From Streptomyces lanatus (lineage in GTDB: Bacteria > Actinomycetota > Actinomycetes > Streptomycetales > Streptomycetaceae), in contig NZ_BNBM01000004.1 of NCBI RefSeq assembly GCF_014655715.1, positions 1-42,889 on the forward strand: DNA of 42,889 nucleotides, given 5' to 3'. The number at the start of each line of letters is the position of its first letter. Within the stretch, counting starts at the first letter, position 1. Below, piece by piece: positions 15,176 to 24,148 of the stretch. The notes under the pieces are model-generated. The model worked only from the letters and a program-made list of their open reading frames with translations. It was not told the DNA's origin and did no database searches. Both the position numbers and the translations under genes were made by a program.

Positions 15176-18087
15176 CGGCCGGCAGACCCGACGGCCCCCA
15201 GGAGCAGCACGAAATGGACATGGACGCGACCATGGCAGACGATCCGAAGGCCCCGACCGAGTCGTTCCTCGACGCCCTGCGTGAACGCCTGGGCGACCTC
15301 GTCGACGGCTCGTCCACGACCAGGGCGCTGTACTCGACCGACGCCTCGAACTACCGGATCATCCCCGAGGTCGTGCTCACACCCAGGTCGACGGACGATG
15401 TGATCACCGCTGTCGGTGTCGCCCGTGCCCACGGGGTGCCCGTCACCGTCAGGGGAGGGGGCACCTCCTGCGCCGGCAACGCCGTGGGCCCCGGTCTCGT
15501 GATCGACTTCTCCCGCTTCATGAACCGTGTCCTGTCGATCGACCCCGACGCCTCGACGGCGGTGGTGGAACCCGGGACGGTCCTGAGCACACTCCAGACC
15601 GCGGCCCTGCCCCACGGACTGCGCTTCGGCCCCGATCCGTCCACCGCCACCCGCTGCACGATCGGCGGGATGATCGGCAACAACGCGTGCGGTCCGCACG
15701 GCCTCTCCTACGGGCGTACGGCCGACAACGTGGTGTCCATGACCTGGCTGACCGGCGGCGGCGACGTCATCACGGCCGGGTCGGGGCGTGACGCGCTCAC
15801 TGCCGTCCCCGGTCTGGATTCCTTCGTCTCGGAGAACCTTGCGGTCCTGCGCACCGAGTTCGGACGCTTCGGACGCCAGATCTCGGGCTACTCCCTGGAG
15901 CACTTGCTCCCGGAGAACGGGCACAACCTCGCGGCCGCCCTGACGGGCACCGAGGGCAGCTGCGGCATCCTCCTCGAAGCCACGGTCCGGCTGGTCCCCC
16001 GGGCAGCCGCGCCGGCCCTGGCCGTGCTCGGCTACCGCGACATGCCCACCGCCGCGGACGACGTACCGAACCTGCTGCCCTTCCATCCGCTCGCCCTGGA
16101 GGGCCTGGACGCACAGCTCGTCGACGTCGTACGGCGGGCGCACGGCGACGCCAGTGTCCCCGCCCTGCCCGCGGGCGGGGGGTGGCTGATCGCGGAGGTC
16201 GGCGGCGCCGACTCCGAAGAGGCCGTCGAAACGGCACGGAAACTCGTCGCCGCCTCCAGCTCCGCCGACGCCGTCGTCCTGCCCGCGGGCCCCGAGGCGA
16301 CCAGGCTCTGGCAGATCCGCGCCGACGGCGCAGGCCTGGCCGGACGTACCGCCGACGGCAGACAGGCCTGGCCCGGCTGGGAGGACTCCGCCGTGCCCCC
16401 GGAGCGGCTCGGCGACTACCTGCGCGGACTGGAAGCACTCATGGCCGAGGAGAGCGTGTCCGGGCTGGCCTACGGCCACTTCGGCGACGGCTGCGTCCAC
16501 GTCCGCATCGACTTCCCGCTGGATGCCGGGGGCACGCTCATGCGCAGGTTCCTCGAACGCGCCGCCGCCCTGGCCGCCGAGCACGGCGGCTCCCTCTCCG
16601 GCGAACACGGCGACGGACGCGCACGCTCCGAACTGCTGCCCGCCATGTACAGCCCCGAAGCCCTGCGCGCGATGGAGACCTTCAAGGCGCTCCTGGACCC
16701 CGAGGACGTCATGAACCCCGGGGTCGTGGTCCGCCCGGCACCGCTGGACGCCGACCTCCGCCGTCCCCAGGCCCACCGGCTCCGCGCCGGCGACGGCTTC
16801 GCCTTCGCGCACGACGGCGGCGACATCACCGACGCCGTCCACCGCTGCGTCGGGGTGGGCAAGTGCCGGGCCGACCTTCGCGAACAGGGCGGGTTCATGT
16901 GCCCCTCGTACACCGCCACCCGGGACGAGAAGGACTCCACGCGGGGCCGGGCGCGCATGCTCCAGGAGATGCTCAACGGCGGTGTCGTCACCGCCGGCTG
17001 GAGCTCCCCCGAGCTGCACGAGGCCCTGGATCTGTGCCTGAGCTGCAAGGCCTGCGCGAGTGACTGCCCCACCGGCATCGACATGGCCACGTTCAAGTCC
17101 GAGGCCCTGCACCAGACGTACAAGGGCCGTCTGCGTCCGCTCAGCCACTACACGCTCGGCCGGCTTCCGCAGTGGCTCAGGCTCGCCGCGCCCCTGGCCC
17201 CGCTCCTCAACCTCGCAGGCCGCGTCCCTCCACTGCGCAGAGCCATGACGACGCTGATGGGAGCCGACCACCGCCGTTCACTGCCGACGCTGCCCCGGAC
17301 GCCGTTCCGCTGGAGCAGGTGGAGCAAACGGCGAAGGCCCGCGGGGCAGGGGGCAGTCGGGCCCAAGGCCCTGCTCTGGGTCGACTCCTTCTCCGATGCC
17401 ATCAATCCGGACGTCCCCCGGGACGCCCTCGACGTCCTCTTCGCCGCCGGCTGCGACGTCGAGATCGCCGGCCCCGGGGCCTGCTGCGGTCTGACCCTCG
17501 TCTCCACCGGCCAGCTCACCGCCGCCAAGGCCAAGCTCCGCAAGACGGTCGACCTCCTGCTCCCGCATGTCAGGGACGGAAGGACCGTCGTCGGCATCGA
17601 GCCCAGTTGTATCGCCACGCTCCGCTCGGACCTCGTGGAGCTGCTTCCCGACGACCCCCGCGCCGCCGAACTCGCCCGGTCGGTCAAGACCATGGCCGAG
17701 TTCCTGACCTCCATCGGCTGGACACCGCCGCGAGCAGCCGAGAAATTCCTCGTCCAGCCCCACTGCCACCACTACTCCGTCATGGGCTACGACGCGGACC
17801 AGGCGCTTCTGGAAGCCATGGGCTGCGATGTCGAGATCTCAGCGGGATGCTGCGGCCTCGCCGGGAACTTCGGCATGGAGAAGGGCCACTACGAAGTCTC
17901 CGCGAAGATCGCGCGGGACGGCGTCCTCGCCAAGGCGTCCGCAGACCCCGACCGACGGATCCTCGCCGACGGGTTCTCCTGCCGCACCCAAGTGCGCGAC
18001 CTCGCCGACCTCGACAGCCGCCATCTCGTGCAGATCATCGCCGAAGCCCTACGGCGATCAAAGGCCGGACAAGAGCATCGGTCGTGA
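15172..18087 (+). CDS. FAD-linked oxidase / Fe-S / CCG-domain dehydrogenase (D-2-hydroxyacid type)
   Basis: The encoded protein has 971 aa. The VAO-type FAD-binding half spans about residues 60-520 (VRGGGTSCAGNAVG, GGMIGNNACGPHGLSYGRTA, FGDGCVHVRIDFP, GSLSGEHGDGRARSELL). A ferredoxin-like part near 555-640 carries Cys motifs CVGVGKC and CLSCKACASDCPTG for 4Fe-4S clusters. Two CCG domains follow (GACCGLT near 770, AGCCGLAGNFG near 893). This is the D-lactate/glycolate/D-2-hydroxyglutarate dehydrogenase family that passes electrons to the quinone pool or a cytochrome. ATG 15172 overlaps the previous stop (ATGA). It is the last gene of the operon and would oxidise a hydroxyacid made upstream. 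Confidence 0.9.
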   Translation: MTAGRPDGPQEQHEMDMDATMADDPKAPTESFLDALRERLGDLVDGSSTTRALYSTDASNYRIIPEVVLTPRSTDDVITAVGVARAHGVPVTVRGGGTSCAGNAVGPGLVIDFSRFMNRVLSIDPDASTAVVEPGTVLSTLQTAALPHGLRFGPDPSTATRCTIGGMIGNNACGPHGLSYGRTADNVVSMTWLTGGGDVITAGSGRDALTAVPGLDSFVSENLAVLRTEFGRFGRQISGYSLEHLLPENGHNLAAALTGTEGSCGILLEATVRLVPRAAAPALAVLGYRDMPTAADDVPNLLPFHPLALEGLDAQLVDVVRRAHGDASVPALPAGGGWLIAEVGGADSEEAVETARKLVAASSSADAVVLPAGPEATRLWQIRADGAGLAGRTADGRQAWPGWEDSAVPPERLGDYLRGLEALMAEESVSGLAYGHFGDGCVHVRIDFPLDAGGTLMRRFLERAAALAAEHGGSLSGEHGDGRARSELLPAMYSPEALRAMETFKALLDPEDVMNPGVVVRPAPLDADLRRPQAHRLRAGDGFAFAHDGGDITDAVHRCVGVGKCRADLREQGGFMCPSYTATRDEKDSTRGRARMLQEMLNGGVVTAGWSSPELHEALDLCLSCKACASDCPTGIDMATFKSEALHQTYKGRLRPLSHYTLGRLPQWLRLAAPLAPLLNLAGRVPPLRRAMTTLMGADHRRSLPTLPRTPFRWSRWSKRRRPAGQGAVGPKALLWVDSFSDAINPDVPRDALDVLFAAGCDVEIAGPGACCGLTLVSTGQLTAAKAKLRKTVDLLLPHVRDGRTVVGIEPSCIATLRSDLVELLPDDPRAAELARSVKTMAEFLTSIGWTPPRAAEKFLVQPHCHHYSVMGYDADQALLEAMGCDVEISAGCCGLAGNFGMEKGHYEVSAKIARDGVLAKASADPDRRILADGFSCRTQVRDLADLDSRHLVQIIAEALRRSKAGQEHRS

Positions 18088-18100
18088 GCTGACGGGCGAG

Positions 18101-18901
18101 TCAGGACCAGTTGCCGGCGTGAGGGCGGATACCGGGCCGGTAGCCGAGGCGGCGGGAGGCCTCCTCGCCCGCCTCGACCACCAGCGGCGCGAGCTGGGCG
18201 ACGTCGGCAGGGGTCAGGCGCTGGGTCGGGGCTCCGATGCCGACGGCTGCGACCAGTTCGCCGCTGCTGCCGAAGACGGGGGCGCTGATCGAGGCGGCGC
18301 CGAGATCGCGTTCCTCGAACGACGCGGAGAAGCCGCTGCGGCGGATCTCCTCCAGTTGCCGGTCCAGTACGTCGATGTCGACGACCGTTCGTGCGGTGTG
18401 CCGGGTGAGGCCGTGGCTGACGGCGGCCCGCCGCGCGGAGGGGTCGAAGGCCATGAACACCTTGCCGGCCGACCCGGCGTGCAAGGACATCACCATGCCG
18501 ATCATGAACAGCCGCATGACCACGTGCCGGGTTTCGGCCAGGGAGACGACCGTGCGGTAGGCGCCGTCCCGCACGTACAGGCAGGCCGTCTCGCCTGTGC
18601 GGTCGCGCAGTTGCTGGAGGGCCGGGCGGGTCAGCTGGACCATGTCCAGGCCGAACGTGCCCGGCGCCGCCCAGCGGACCAGGCCGAGGCCGATGCGGTA
18701 GGTGTCGTCGGTGCGGTCGAGGAAGCCCTCACGGGTGAGGTTGTGCACCAGCCGCTGGCAGGTGCTGGCGGGGAGGCCGGTCGCCTTGGTGATCTGCTGA
18801 AGGTTCAGCTCGGGCTGTTCGATCGTGAAGCACTCGAGGATCTGCCGGATCTTGTGCAGGACCAGCAGGGGCGCCGTGCCGCTCTTGTCGTTCGTACTCA
18901 T
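18101..18901 (-). CDS. IclR-family transcriptional regulator
   Basis: The encoded protein has 266 aa. The winged HTH is at residues 14-80 (LNLQQITKATGLPASTCQRLVHNL) and the effector domain at 95-250 (ACLYVRDGAYRTVVSL, LHAGSAGKVFMAF, SAPVFGSSGELVAAVGIGAP). ATG 18901 was chosen because GGGGAG lies just upstream. The gene lies 51 bp downstream of the HMG-CoA-lyase-like gene on the same strand and converges with the large dehydrogenase gene, 13 bp away. It very likely controls the CoA-transferase/lyase/GntP unit through the palindrome at 21144-21158. It is clearly diverged from the IclR protein at 9109. Confidence 0.88.
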   Translation of the reverse strand: MSTNDKSGTAPLLVLHKIRQILECFTIEQPELNLQQITKATGLPASTCQRLVHNLTREGFLDRTDDTYRIGLGLVRWAAPGTFGLDMVQLTRPALQQLRDRTGETACLYVRDGAYRTVVSLAETRHVVMRLFMIGMVMSLHAGSAGKVFMAFDPSARRAAVSHGLTRHTARTVVDIDVLDRQLEEIRRSGFSASFEERDLGAASISAPVFGSSGELVAAVGIGAPTQRLTPADVAQLAPLVVEAGEEASRRLGYRPGIRPHAGNWS

Positions 18902-18952
18902 CGCTGTGTCTCCCCGCCAGGACTCCACCGTTTTACGAGCACATACGGTATG

Positions 18953-19885
18953 TCAGCCGGGCACGGCGGTGGGCCGCAACGGTACCGGTGCGGCCGGGAC
19001 GGCTGCCAGGGCCGAGTCCAGCTTCCGTCCGAGCCGTGCGTGCAGTTCCTCGCGCAGGGCCACGAGCCGGTCGACGTCGATGCCGGTGGCGATGCCGGCG
19101 TGATGGCAGAGGTTGACGAGATCGTCGGTGGCGATGTTCCCGGCGGCGCCTGGGGCGAACGGGCAGCCGCCAACGCCGCCCAGGGCCGCGTCGAAGCGGC
19201 GAACGCCCAGGTGGAGGGCTTCCCAGACGTTGGCGGAGGCCATGCCGTAGGTGTTGTGCAGGTGCAGGCCGAGCGGCATGTCGTACAGCTCCGCCTGTAC
19301 GGCTGTCAACGTCCGCCGGATGTGCCATGGGCTGGCCGCGCCGATGGTGTCGCCGAGGTGGAGCACGGAGATGCCGAGGTCGGCGAGCTGGTGAGCCGTG
19401 GCCACGACACGGCCGGGTGGTGTCTCGCCGTCGAACGGGCAGATGAAGGCCGTGGCGATGGTGGCCTCCAGCTGGACCTTGGCCTGTGTCAGCAGTTCCG
19501 CCGCCGGCCGCAGGCGCTCCAGTGCCTGCCGGGTCGGCACACCGGCGTTGGCCCGGCTGTGGCCGTCGCTCGCCGACACGATCAGCCGCACGTGCCGTGC
19601 GCCGGCGTCCAGGGCGCGGCGGGCTCCTCGCTCGTTGAAGACGAGCGTGTGCAGGGAGGCGGACTCCCCCGCGCACAGTTCGGCGGCCAGCCGGTCGGTG
19701 TCCGCCATCTGCGGCACCTTGTCCGGGTGGACGAAGGAGCCGATCTCCAGGGAGGTCAGCCCGGCTTCGAGGAAACCGTAGGCGAGGCGGAGCTTGTCCT
19801 CGGTGGGGACGATCACCGGTTCGATCTGCAGGCCGTCGCGCAGCAGGACCTCCGTGATCAGGACCTGTTCGGGCATGTCGTTCAT
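18953..19885 (-). CDS. Hydroxymethylglutaryl-CoA-lyase-like enzyme
   Basis: The encoded protein has 310 aa and forms a TIM barrel of the HMG-CoA lyase/DRE-metallolyase family. Visible: VLLRDGLQIEP with the catalytic Arg-Asp (residues 13-23), GSFVHPDKVPQMAD, LGDTIGAASP, LHLHNTYGMA with two metal-binding His, and the catalytic-Cys loop GGVGGCPFAPGAAGN near residue 240. It should cleave a 3-hydroxy-3-methyl acyl-CoA into a 3-oxoacid and acetyl-CoA, or a citramalyl-type CoA. It follows the CoA-transferase stop directly (TGAATG), so thioester formation and cleavage are made together. True HMG-CoA lyase of leucine degradation is possible, but the context favours a dedicated uptake pathway. Confidence 0.88.
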   Translation of the reverse strand: MNDMPEQVLITEVLLRDGLQIEPVIVPTEDKLRLAYGFLEAGLTSLEIGSFVHPDKVPQMADTDRLAAELCAGESASLHTLVFNERGARRALDAGARHVRLIVSASDGHSRANAGVPTRQALERLRPAAELLTQAKVQLEATIATAFICPFDGETPPGRVVATAHQLADLGISVLHLGDTIGAASPWHIRRTLTAVQAELYDMPLGLHLHNTYGMASANVWEALHLGVRRFDAALGGVGGCPFAPGAAGNIATDDLVNLCHHAGIATGIDVDRLVALREELHARLGRKLDSALAAVPAAPVPLRPTAVPG

Positions 19886-21115
19886 TCACACCACTCCCAT
19901 GTCACGCAGCGCGGTGCGGCGTGCGTCGTCTATTCCGATCTCGGCCAGGACCGCGTCCGTGTGTTCGCCCAGCTCCGGTCCGAGCCAGCGGGTGCGGCCG
20001 GGCTCCTCGGTGAACTTGGGCACGATGCCCGGGAAGGCGACGTCCCGCTCGTCGCCGGCGGCGATGGCCACACGGTGGCGTTCCACCATGCCGCGCGCCG
20101 CGTAGTGCGGGTCGGCGGCGATCTCCGCCGCTGTGAAGATGGGGCCGGAGGGGATCTGGCCGTCGTCCAGGAGCTTGAGCACCTCGTCGTGCGACAGGCG
20201 TCCCGTCCAGGCGGAGATGGCGTCGTCCAGTTCCTCGGCATGCCGGACACGTCCGGCGTTGTCGGCGAGTTCCGGGGCGTCGGCCAGGTCGGGCCTGCCG
20301 ATGACCTGCATGAGCCGCTTGTAGATGGAGTCGCCGTTGCCGCTGATGACGACGTAGCGGCCGTCCCCGCACAGGTAGTTGTTCGAGGGGGCGATCCCCG
20401 GGAGGGAACTGCCGGTGCGTTCGCGTTCCACGGCGAAGGCGTCGTAGTCGGGGGTCAGGGATTCCATCAGGGAGTAGACGGCTTCGTACAAGGCGACGTC
20501 GATGGTGTCTCCGCGGCCGGTGGCCGCACGGCGCTGGAGAGCCGCGAGCGAGCCGATGACGGCGTACAGGCCCGCGACGGAGTCGGCGAGGCTGATGCCG
20601 ACACGGGTGGGCGGCCGGTCCGGGTAGCCGGTGAGGTGGCGCAGTCCGCCGATGGCTTCCGCGACGCCGCCGAAGCCGGGCCGGTCGTGGTAGGGGCCGG
20701 TCTGTCCGTAGCCCGAGATGCGGGTGACGATCAGGCCGGGGTTGGCTTCGCGCATCTGCTCCGGGGCCAGGCCCCAGCCTTCCAGGGTGCCGGGGCGGAA
20801 GTTCTCCAGGACGATGTCGCAGCGGCCGATCAGCTCCAGCGCGACGGCCCGCCCCTCGGGATGCTTCAGGTCGAGGGTGACGGATCGCTTGTTCCGGTTC
20901 ATCGCCCGGAAGAGCAGCGAGGTGTCTCCTTCGTGCAGTCGCCAGCGGCGCAGTTCGTCACCGCCGGCGGGCCGCTCGACCTTCACCACGTCGGCTCCGA
21001 AGTCGGCCATCAGCCGGCCGGCCGAGGGCGCGGCGATGAAGTTGCCCAGTTCCACCACCCGCAGACCTGTCAGGGGGCCGGGGGCGCGCTGCCCGCTCTG
21101 GTCGGTTGTGGCCAT
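19886..21115 (-). CDS. Family III (CaiB/BaiF) CoA-transferase
   Basis: The encoded protein has 409 aa. The N-terminal signature is VVELGNFIAAPSAGRLMADFGADVVKVE (about residues 19-46), then LDLKHPEGRAVALELIGRCDIVLENFRPG and the catalytic Asp region HLTGYPDRPPTRVG...SLADSVAGLYA. The enzyme moves CoA between carboxylic acids. ATG 21115 was preferred over GTG 21121, which would sit too close to the GGAG site. It is first in a minus-strand operon with the lyase and IclR genes and diverges from the GntP permease gene at 21444. In context it activates the acid imported by that permease, probably with succinyl- or acetyl-CoA as donor. Confidence 0.9.
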   Translation of the reverse strand: MATTDQSGQRAPGPLTGLRVVELGNFIAAPSAGRLMADFGADVVKVERPAGGDELRRWRLHEGDTSLLFRAMNRNKRSVTLDLKHPEGRAVALELIGRCDIVLENFRPGTLEGWGLAPEQMREANPGLIVTRISGYGQTGPYHDRPGFGGVAEAIGGLRHLTGYPDRPPTRVGISLADSVAGLYAVIGSLAALQRRAATGRGDTIDVALYEAVYSLMESLTPDYDAFAVERERTGSSLPGIAPSNNYLCGDGRYVVISGNGDSIYKRLMQVIGRPDLADAPELADNAGRVRHAEELDDAISAWTGRLSHDEVLKLLDDGQIPSGPIFTAAEIAADPHYAARGMVERHRVAIAAGDERDVAFPGIVPKFTEEPGRTRWLGPELGEHTDAVLAEIGIDDARRTALRDMGVV

Positions 21116-21443
21116 GTGCACTCTCCAAGGTCAACTCACTATGTGGGTTCGCAACCCAGAATGCGGGTGTCCAACTCATCGGTCAAGGCCGAGCCTGAGC
21201 TCCATAATGGGCACAAGAGGTACATCTATCGAGATTTCCCCTGCGGTTTAGTTTCAGTCCCAACCATTGACCTACCCGCTGACCGCCCTCATGATGAGTT
21301 GCCATCCCACAAATCTTCGGGATGCAAGACCCATTCCCCACGCGGTGACACCGGCGTCACGGCGACGGTCCACACGCCGGCCACCGCCCCGTCCCCACCC
21401 GCACAGCACGGCCCCTCGGGGCCGCAGGCAAGGAGCGAGCGGT
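21116..21443. promoter_or_regulatory. Divergent promoter region
   Basis: This 328-bp region separates the CoA-transferase operon (minus) from the permease gene (plus). It carries the palindrome at 21144 and a relatively A/T-rich centre (21200-21330), where promoters for both directions are likely. No gene is supported inside it. Confidence 0.5.
21144..21158. promoter_or_regulatory. Palindromic operator in the CoA-transferase/GntP divergent promoter
   Basis: TGGGTTCGCAACCCA is a perfect inverted repeat (6-bp arms, CGC centre), 29 bp upstream of the CoA-transferase start. CAACTCA occurs on both sides of it (from 21132 and from 21172). Its size suits the IclR protein of this unit. Confidence 0.5.
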
Positions 21444-22946
21444 ATGTCAGACGTCCCGGTCCTGGTCAATACGGCCGTGGCCATCATCGCCACCGTCGTA
21501 CTGATCGTCAGATTCCGCGTGAACCCGGTGATCTCCCTCGTGCTGGGCTCGCTCTACCTGGGGCTCACGACCAAACTCGGCCTCGACAAAACCGTCCAGA
21601 CGATCACCAAGGGCTTCGGCGACATCATGGCCGAGGTCGGCCTGCTGATCGCCTTCGGCGTTCTGATGGGCGCGATCCTTCAAGAGATGGGCACGATCGA
21701 GCAGTTGGTCCACCGGCTGATCCGGCTGTTCGGGCCGAAGCGCCTTCCGTACTCGATGTCCCTGACGATCGGCACCCTGCTGCAGTCCATCTACCTGGAC
21801 GTCCTGCTGGTGATCTCCGCCCCGCTCGCCCGGTCCGCCTCCCAGCGGATCGGCCCCCTGGGAACACCCCGCATGGCCGTCGCGATGGCCATCGGCCTGG
21901 AGTGCGGCATCGTCCTGGTCGTCCCCGGAGTCGGCGCGCTGGCCCTGGCGGCCTTGCTGCATGTGCCGCTGGGCACGATGTTGCTCTGGGGCGTGCTGCT
22001 GATCATTCCCACGATCCTGATTTCTGTAGCCCTCATGACGTTCTTGTTCCGCAAGGGCTTCTGGAACGCGGCAACCGATGAGACCGCCGAGACCCACCGT
22101 GCCGACGTCGAGGCCGACGCCGACGCCGACGCGCGGACCGAGCAGCAGGTCACGGCGGGACGGCACGCCTCGGCACGCGCAACGGCCACCGCCACCTCCA
22201 CCGGATCCGACGCCCCCACCCCGACCGCCACGGCCACCCTCGACAAGACCGCCGACGGCGAGGATCAGGACGCCGACGAACCGCGGGCCGAAGCCGGAGC
22301 CCCCCACCTGCTGCTCAGCTTCGCCCCGCTCCTGCTCGCCCTTCTGATGATCGCCACCGGAGCCGTCGCGGACGCCGCGGACCTGCACAACCGGGTACTC
22401 ACCTTCCTCGCCGACCCGGTCGTCGCCCTCCTCGCCGGACTGATCGGCACCGTGGTGATCGGCCGGATCCGCATGGGGCAGAAGCGCGTCGAGGACGCCA
22501 TAGCCCGCGGTTTCAAGGACAGCGGCCAGATCCTCATCCTCACCGCCGTCGGCGGCTCACTCGCCGCCGTGGTCGCGGCCGGCGGCCTCGGCGACATCCT
22601 GCGCGGCTACTTCGGAGCCCACTCCTTCGCTCCCCTGCTCCTCGTCTGGGCGATCGCCGCGGTCCTGCACATCGCGATCGGCTCCGTCACCATCTCCGCC
22701 ATCACCGCAGCCGGCATCCTCGCCCCGCTCGCCCCCAGCCTGGGCATCGACCCCGTGCTCATCGCTCTCGCCGCCGGCACCGGTTCCCTGTTCGCCGTCC
22801 ACGTCACCAGCAACACGTTCTGGCTGCTGCAGTCACTGATGGGACAAACCACCCGAGGCACCCTCAAGACCTGCACGGTCGGCGTCTCCCTCGCCTCGGT
22901 CGTCGGCATCATCCTGCTCCAGCCGATCAGCCTGCTGTTCTTCTGA
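21444..22946 (+). CDS. GntP-family permease
   Basis: The encoded protein has 500 aa with about twelve membrane segments in two halves. The family imports gluconate, D-glycerate, citrate or other hydroxyacids with protons. Conserved stretches include GFGDIMAEVGLLIAFGVLMG (about 52-71), VGALALAALLHVPLGTML, GQILILTAVGGSLAAVV and GSVTISAITAAGILAPL. Between the halves lies an unusual hydrophilic insert of about 80 residues, rich in Ala, Thr, Asp and Glu and with Asp-Ala repeats (about 208-290). ATG 21444 has AAGGAG about 10 bases upstream. It diverges from the CoA-transferase operon, which implies import of that enzyme's acid substrate. Confidence 0.88.
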   Translation: MSDVPVLVNTAVAIIATVVLIVRFRVNPVISLVLGSLYLGLTTKLGLDKTVQTITKGFGDIMAEVGLLIAFGVLMGAILQEMGTIEQLVHRLIRLFGPKRLPYSMSLTIGTLLQSIYLDVLLVISAPLARSASQRIGPLGTPRMAVAMAIGLECGIVLVVPGVGALALAALLHVPLGTMLLWGVLLIIPTILISVALMTFLFRKGFWNAATDETAETHRADVEADADADARTEQQVTAGRHASARATATATSTGSDAPTPTATATLDKTADGEDQDADEPRAEAGAPHLLLSFAPLLLALLMIATGAVADAADLHNRVLTFLADPVVALLAGLIGTVVIGRIRMGQKRVEDAIARGFKDSGQILILTAVGGSLAAVVAAGGLGDILRGYFGAHSFAPLLLVWAIAAVLHIAIGSVTISAITAAGILAPLAPSLGIDPVLIALAAGTGSLFAVHVTSNTFWLLQSLMGQTTRGTLKTCTVGVSLASVVGIILLQPISLLFF

Positions 22947-24148
22947 CATCCTCAGCTCACCGACACCGCAACGACGCGGGGACCGCCAGCCACGCCCCGG
23001 CGGGCCCTGCGTCCGAGCCTCATCTCGCGGCCAACGGCGCCCAAAGGCCGCCCGGGTTGACAGCTCGACGCCCGCCACGAGCAGCAGAGTGTCCGCGCCC
23101 TCTGGAGGCGGCCGGCCCGAAGTACCCGTGCAGATGCCGGCTGGCGGCATCTTCGTGATGGCGAGACTCAGGCGCGTCGTCTACGTGGGCACGGGAACCG
23201 TCACCGCCTTCCCGGGCGCGAAGTGGTGCAGCCCTGGACGAACCATGACGCTCCCCACGTCTGTCCGCCGGATGCGGTCCGGTGGATGAACCGGGCGCCG
23301 CACGCCCAGCACAACCCACCGACCCCGCGCCGCGGCCGCGACCACTGCCGGCCCGCCCACGAGGCAGATTCCCTGCGCAGCGCACACGGCACCAGGACCT
23401 GCACCCCCGACCTCGTCGCCGACGCCTTCCTCAGCGACGCGGGCAGCCGCGCATCCACTGGAGGGTCTGCCGACAGTGGCTCGACCACGAACCCGACGTG
23501 GCCGCACACCGCGACCGAAGCCAGGAGAACCAATAGACCCGTCGCGGCCCAGCGGGGGGCCCCGCCTGCCGGGCGGACACCGAGAGCCGCCGCACAGGAA
23601 ACCGGAACCCGTCAGCCGGGTGCCATAACCGCAAAGGCCCACCGAGGCCGGGGCGCACAGGTCCGCGGCAATCCGCCGGCGGACAAGAGCACTCGGGCCG
23701 GCAGGCAGGTCAGGCAGAGCCGGTTCATCTGCCCTCCCCCGGACGGGACGGACGGGGCCGCAGAAGACTGCACCGCCCCGGGCCTGACAGGAGCGTCGGC
23801 GGGGATTCGCCAGGCCTGGATCAGCCGGCCCAGCCGGCGGGCCGGTGTCTCGCTGGGGATGAACAGGACGAGCGCGACGAGGGCAAGGGCGCCTGCCGTG
23901 AGTGCTCCGGCCGCCCAGGCGGACAGGCCTCCGCACGCCATGGCGACGACGAAAGGTGAATCCAGGCAACACCCCACGACGTTCGACCACAAAGACGCCG
24001 ACGAGCTCAGGCAACACCGCAAGCCCGGCAAGGGCTGAGCCCGGTCCCCGCGCCATTCTCGCCCTGAGGGGGCCTGGTCATGGCCGATGACGTCTTCAAC
24101 TACCCTCGGCCCGGGCCCTGCACCGGCCCGTAACCGAGGGGGGACGCC
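22947..24148. other. About 1.2 kb without a firm gene
   Basis: Several long GC-driven frames exist but none shows a coherent family. The only credible fragment is a minus-strand membrane segment at 23830-23943 (listed separately). The rest is probably decayed sequence between two functional blocks. Confidence 0.4.
23612..23943 (-). pseudogene. Small membrane-protein remnant
   Basis: The frame opens MACGGLSAWAAGALTAGALA and continues with VALVLFIPSETPARRLGRLI. This is one membrane helix followed by an SETPARRL-type basic segment, as in short Streptomyces hypothetical membrane proteins. After about 40 residues the sequence turns into low-complexity shadow coding. No good ribosome site is seen. 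Confidence 0.3.

Noticed and set aside
14950..17271. Very long minus-strand open frame opposite the FAD/Fe-S dehydrogenase gene
   Set aside because: It is the mirror frame of a strongly conserved gene, with low-complexity Gly/Ala/Val composition and no domain.
17828..22081. Plus-strand open frame of more than 1,400 codons across the IclR, lyase and CoA-transferase genes
   Set aside because: It lies antisense to three clear genes and arises from GC skew at codon positions. No motif is seen in it.
23181..24056. Overlapping long frames on both strands in the 22.9-24.1 kb gap
   Set aside because: Both have Arg/Pro/Gly-rich random composition without start signals; only the short membrane-helix fragment was kept.
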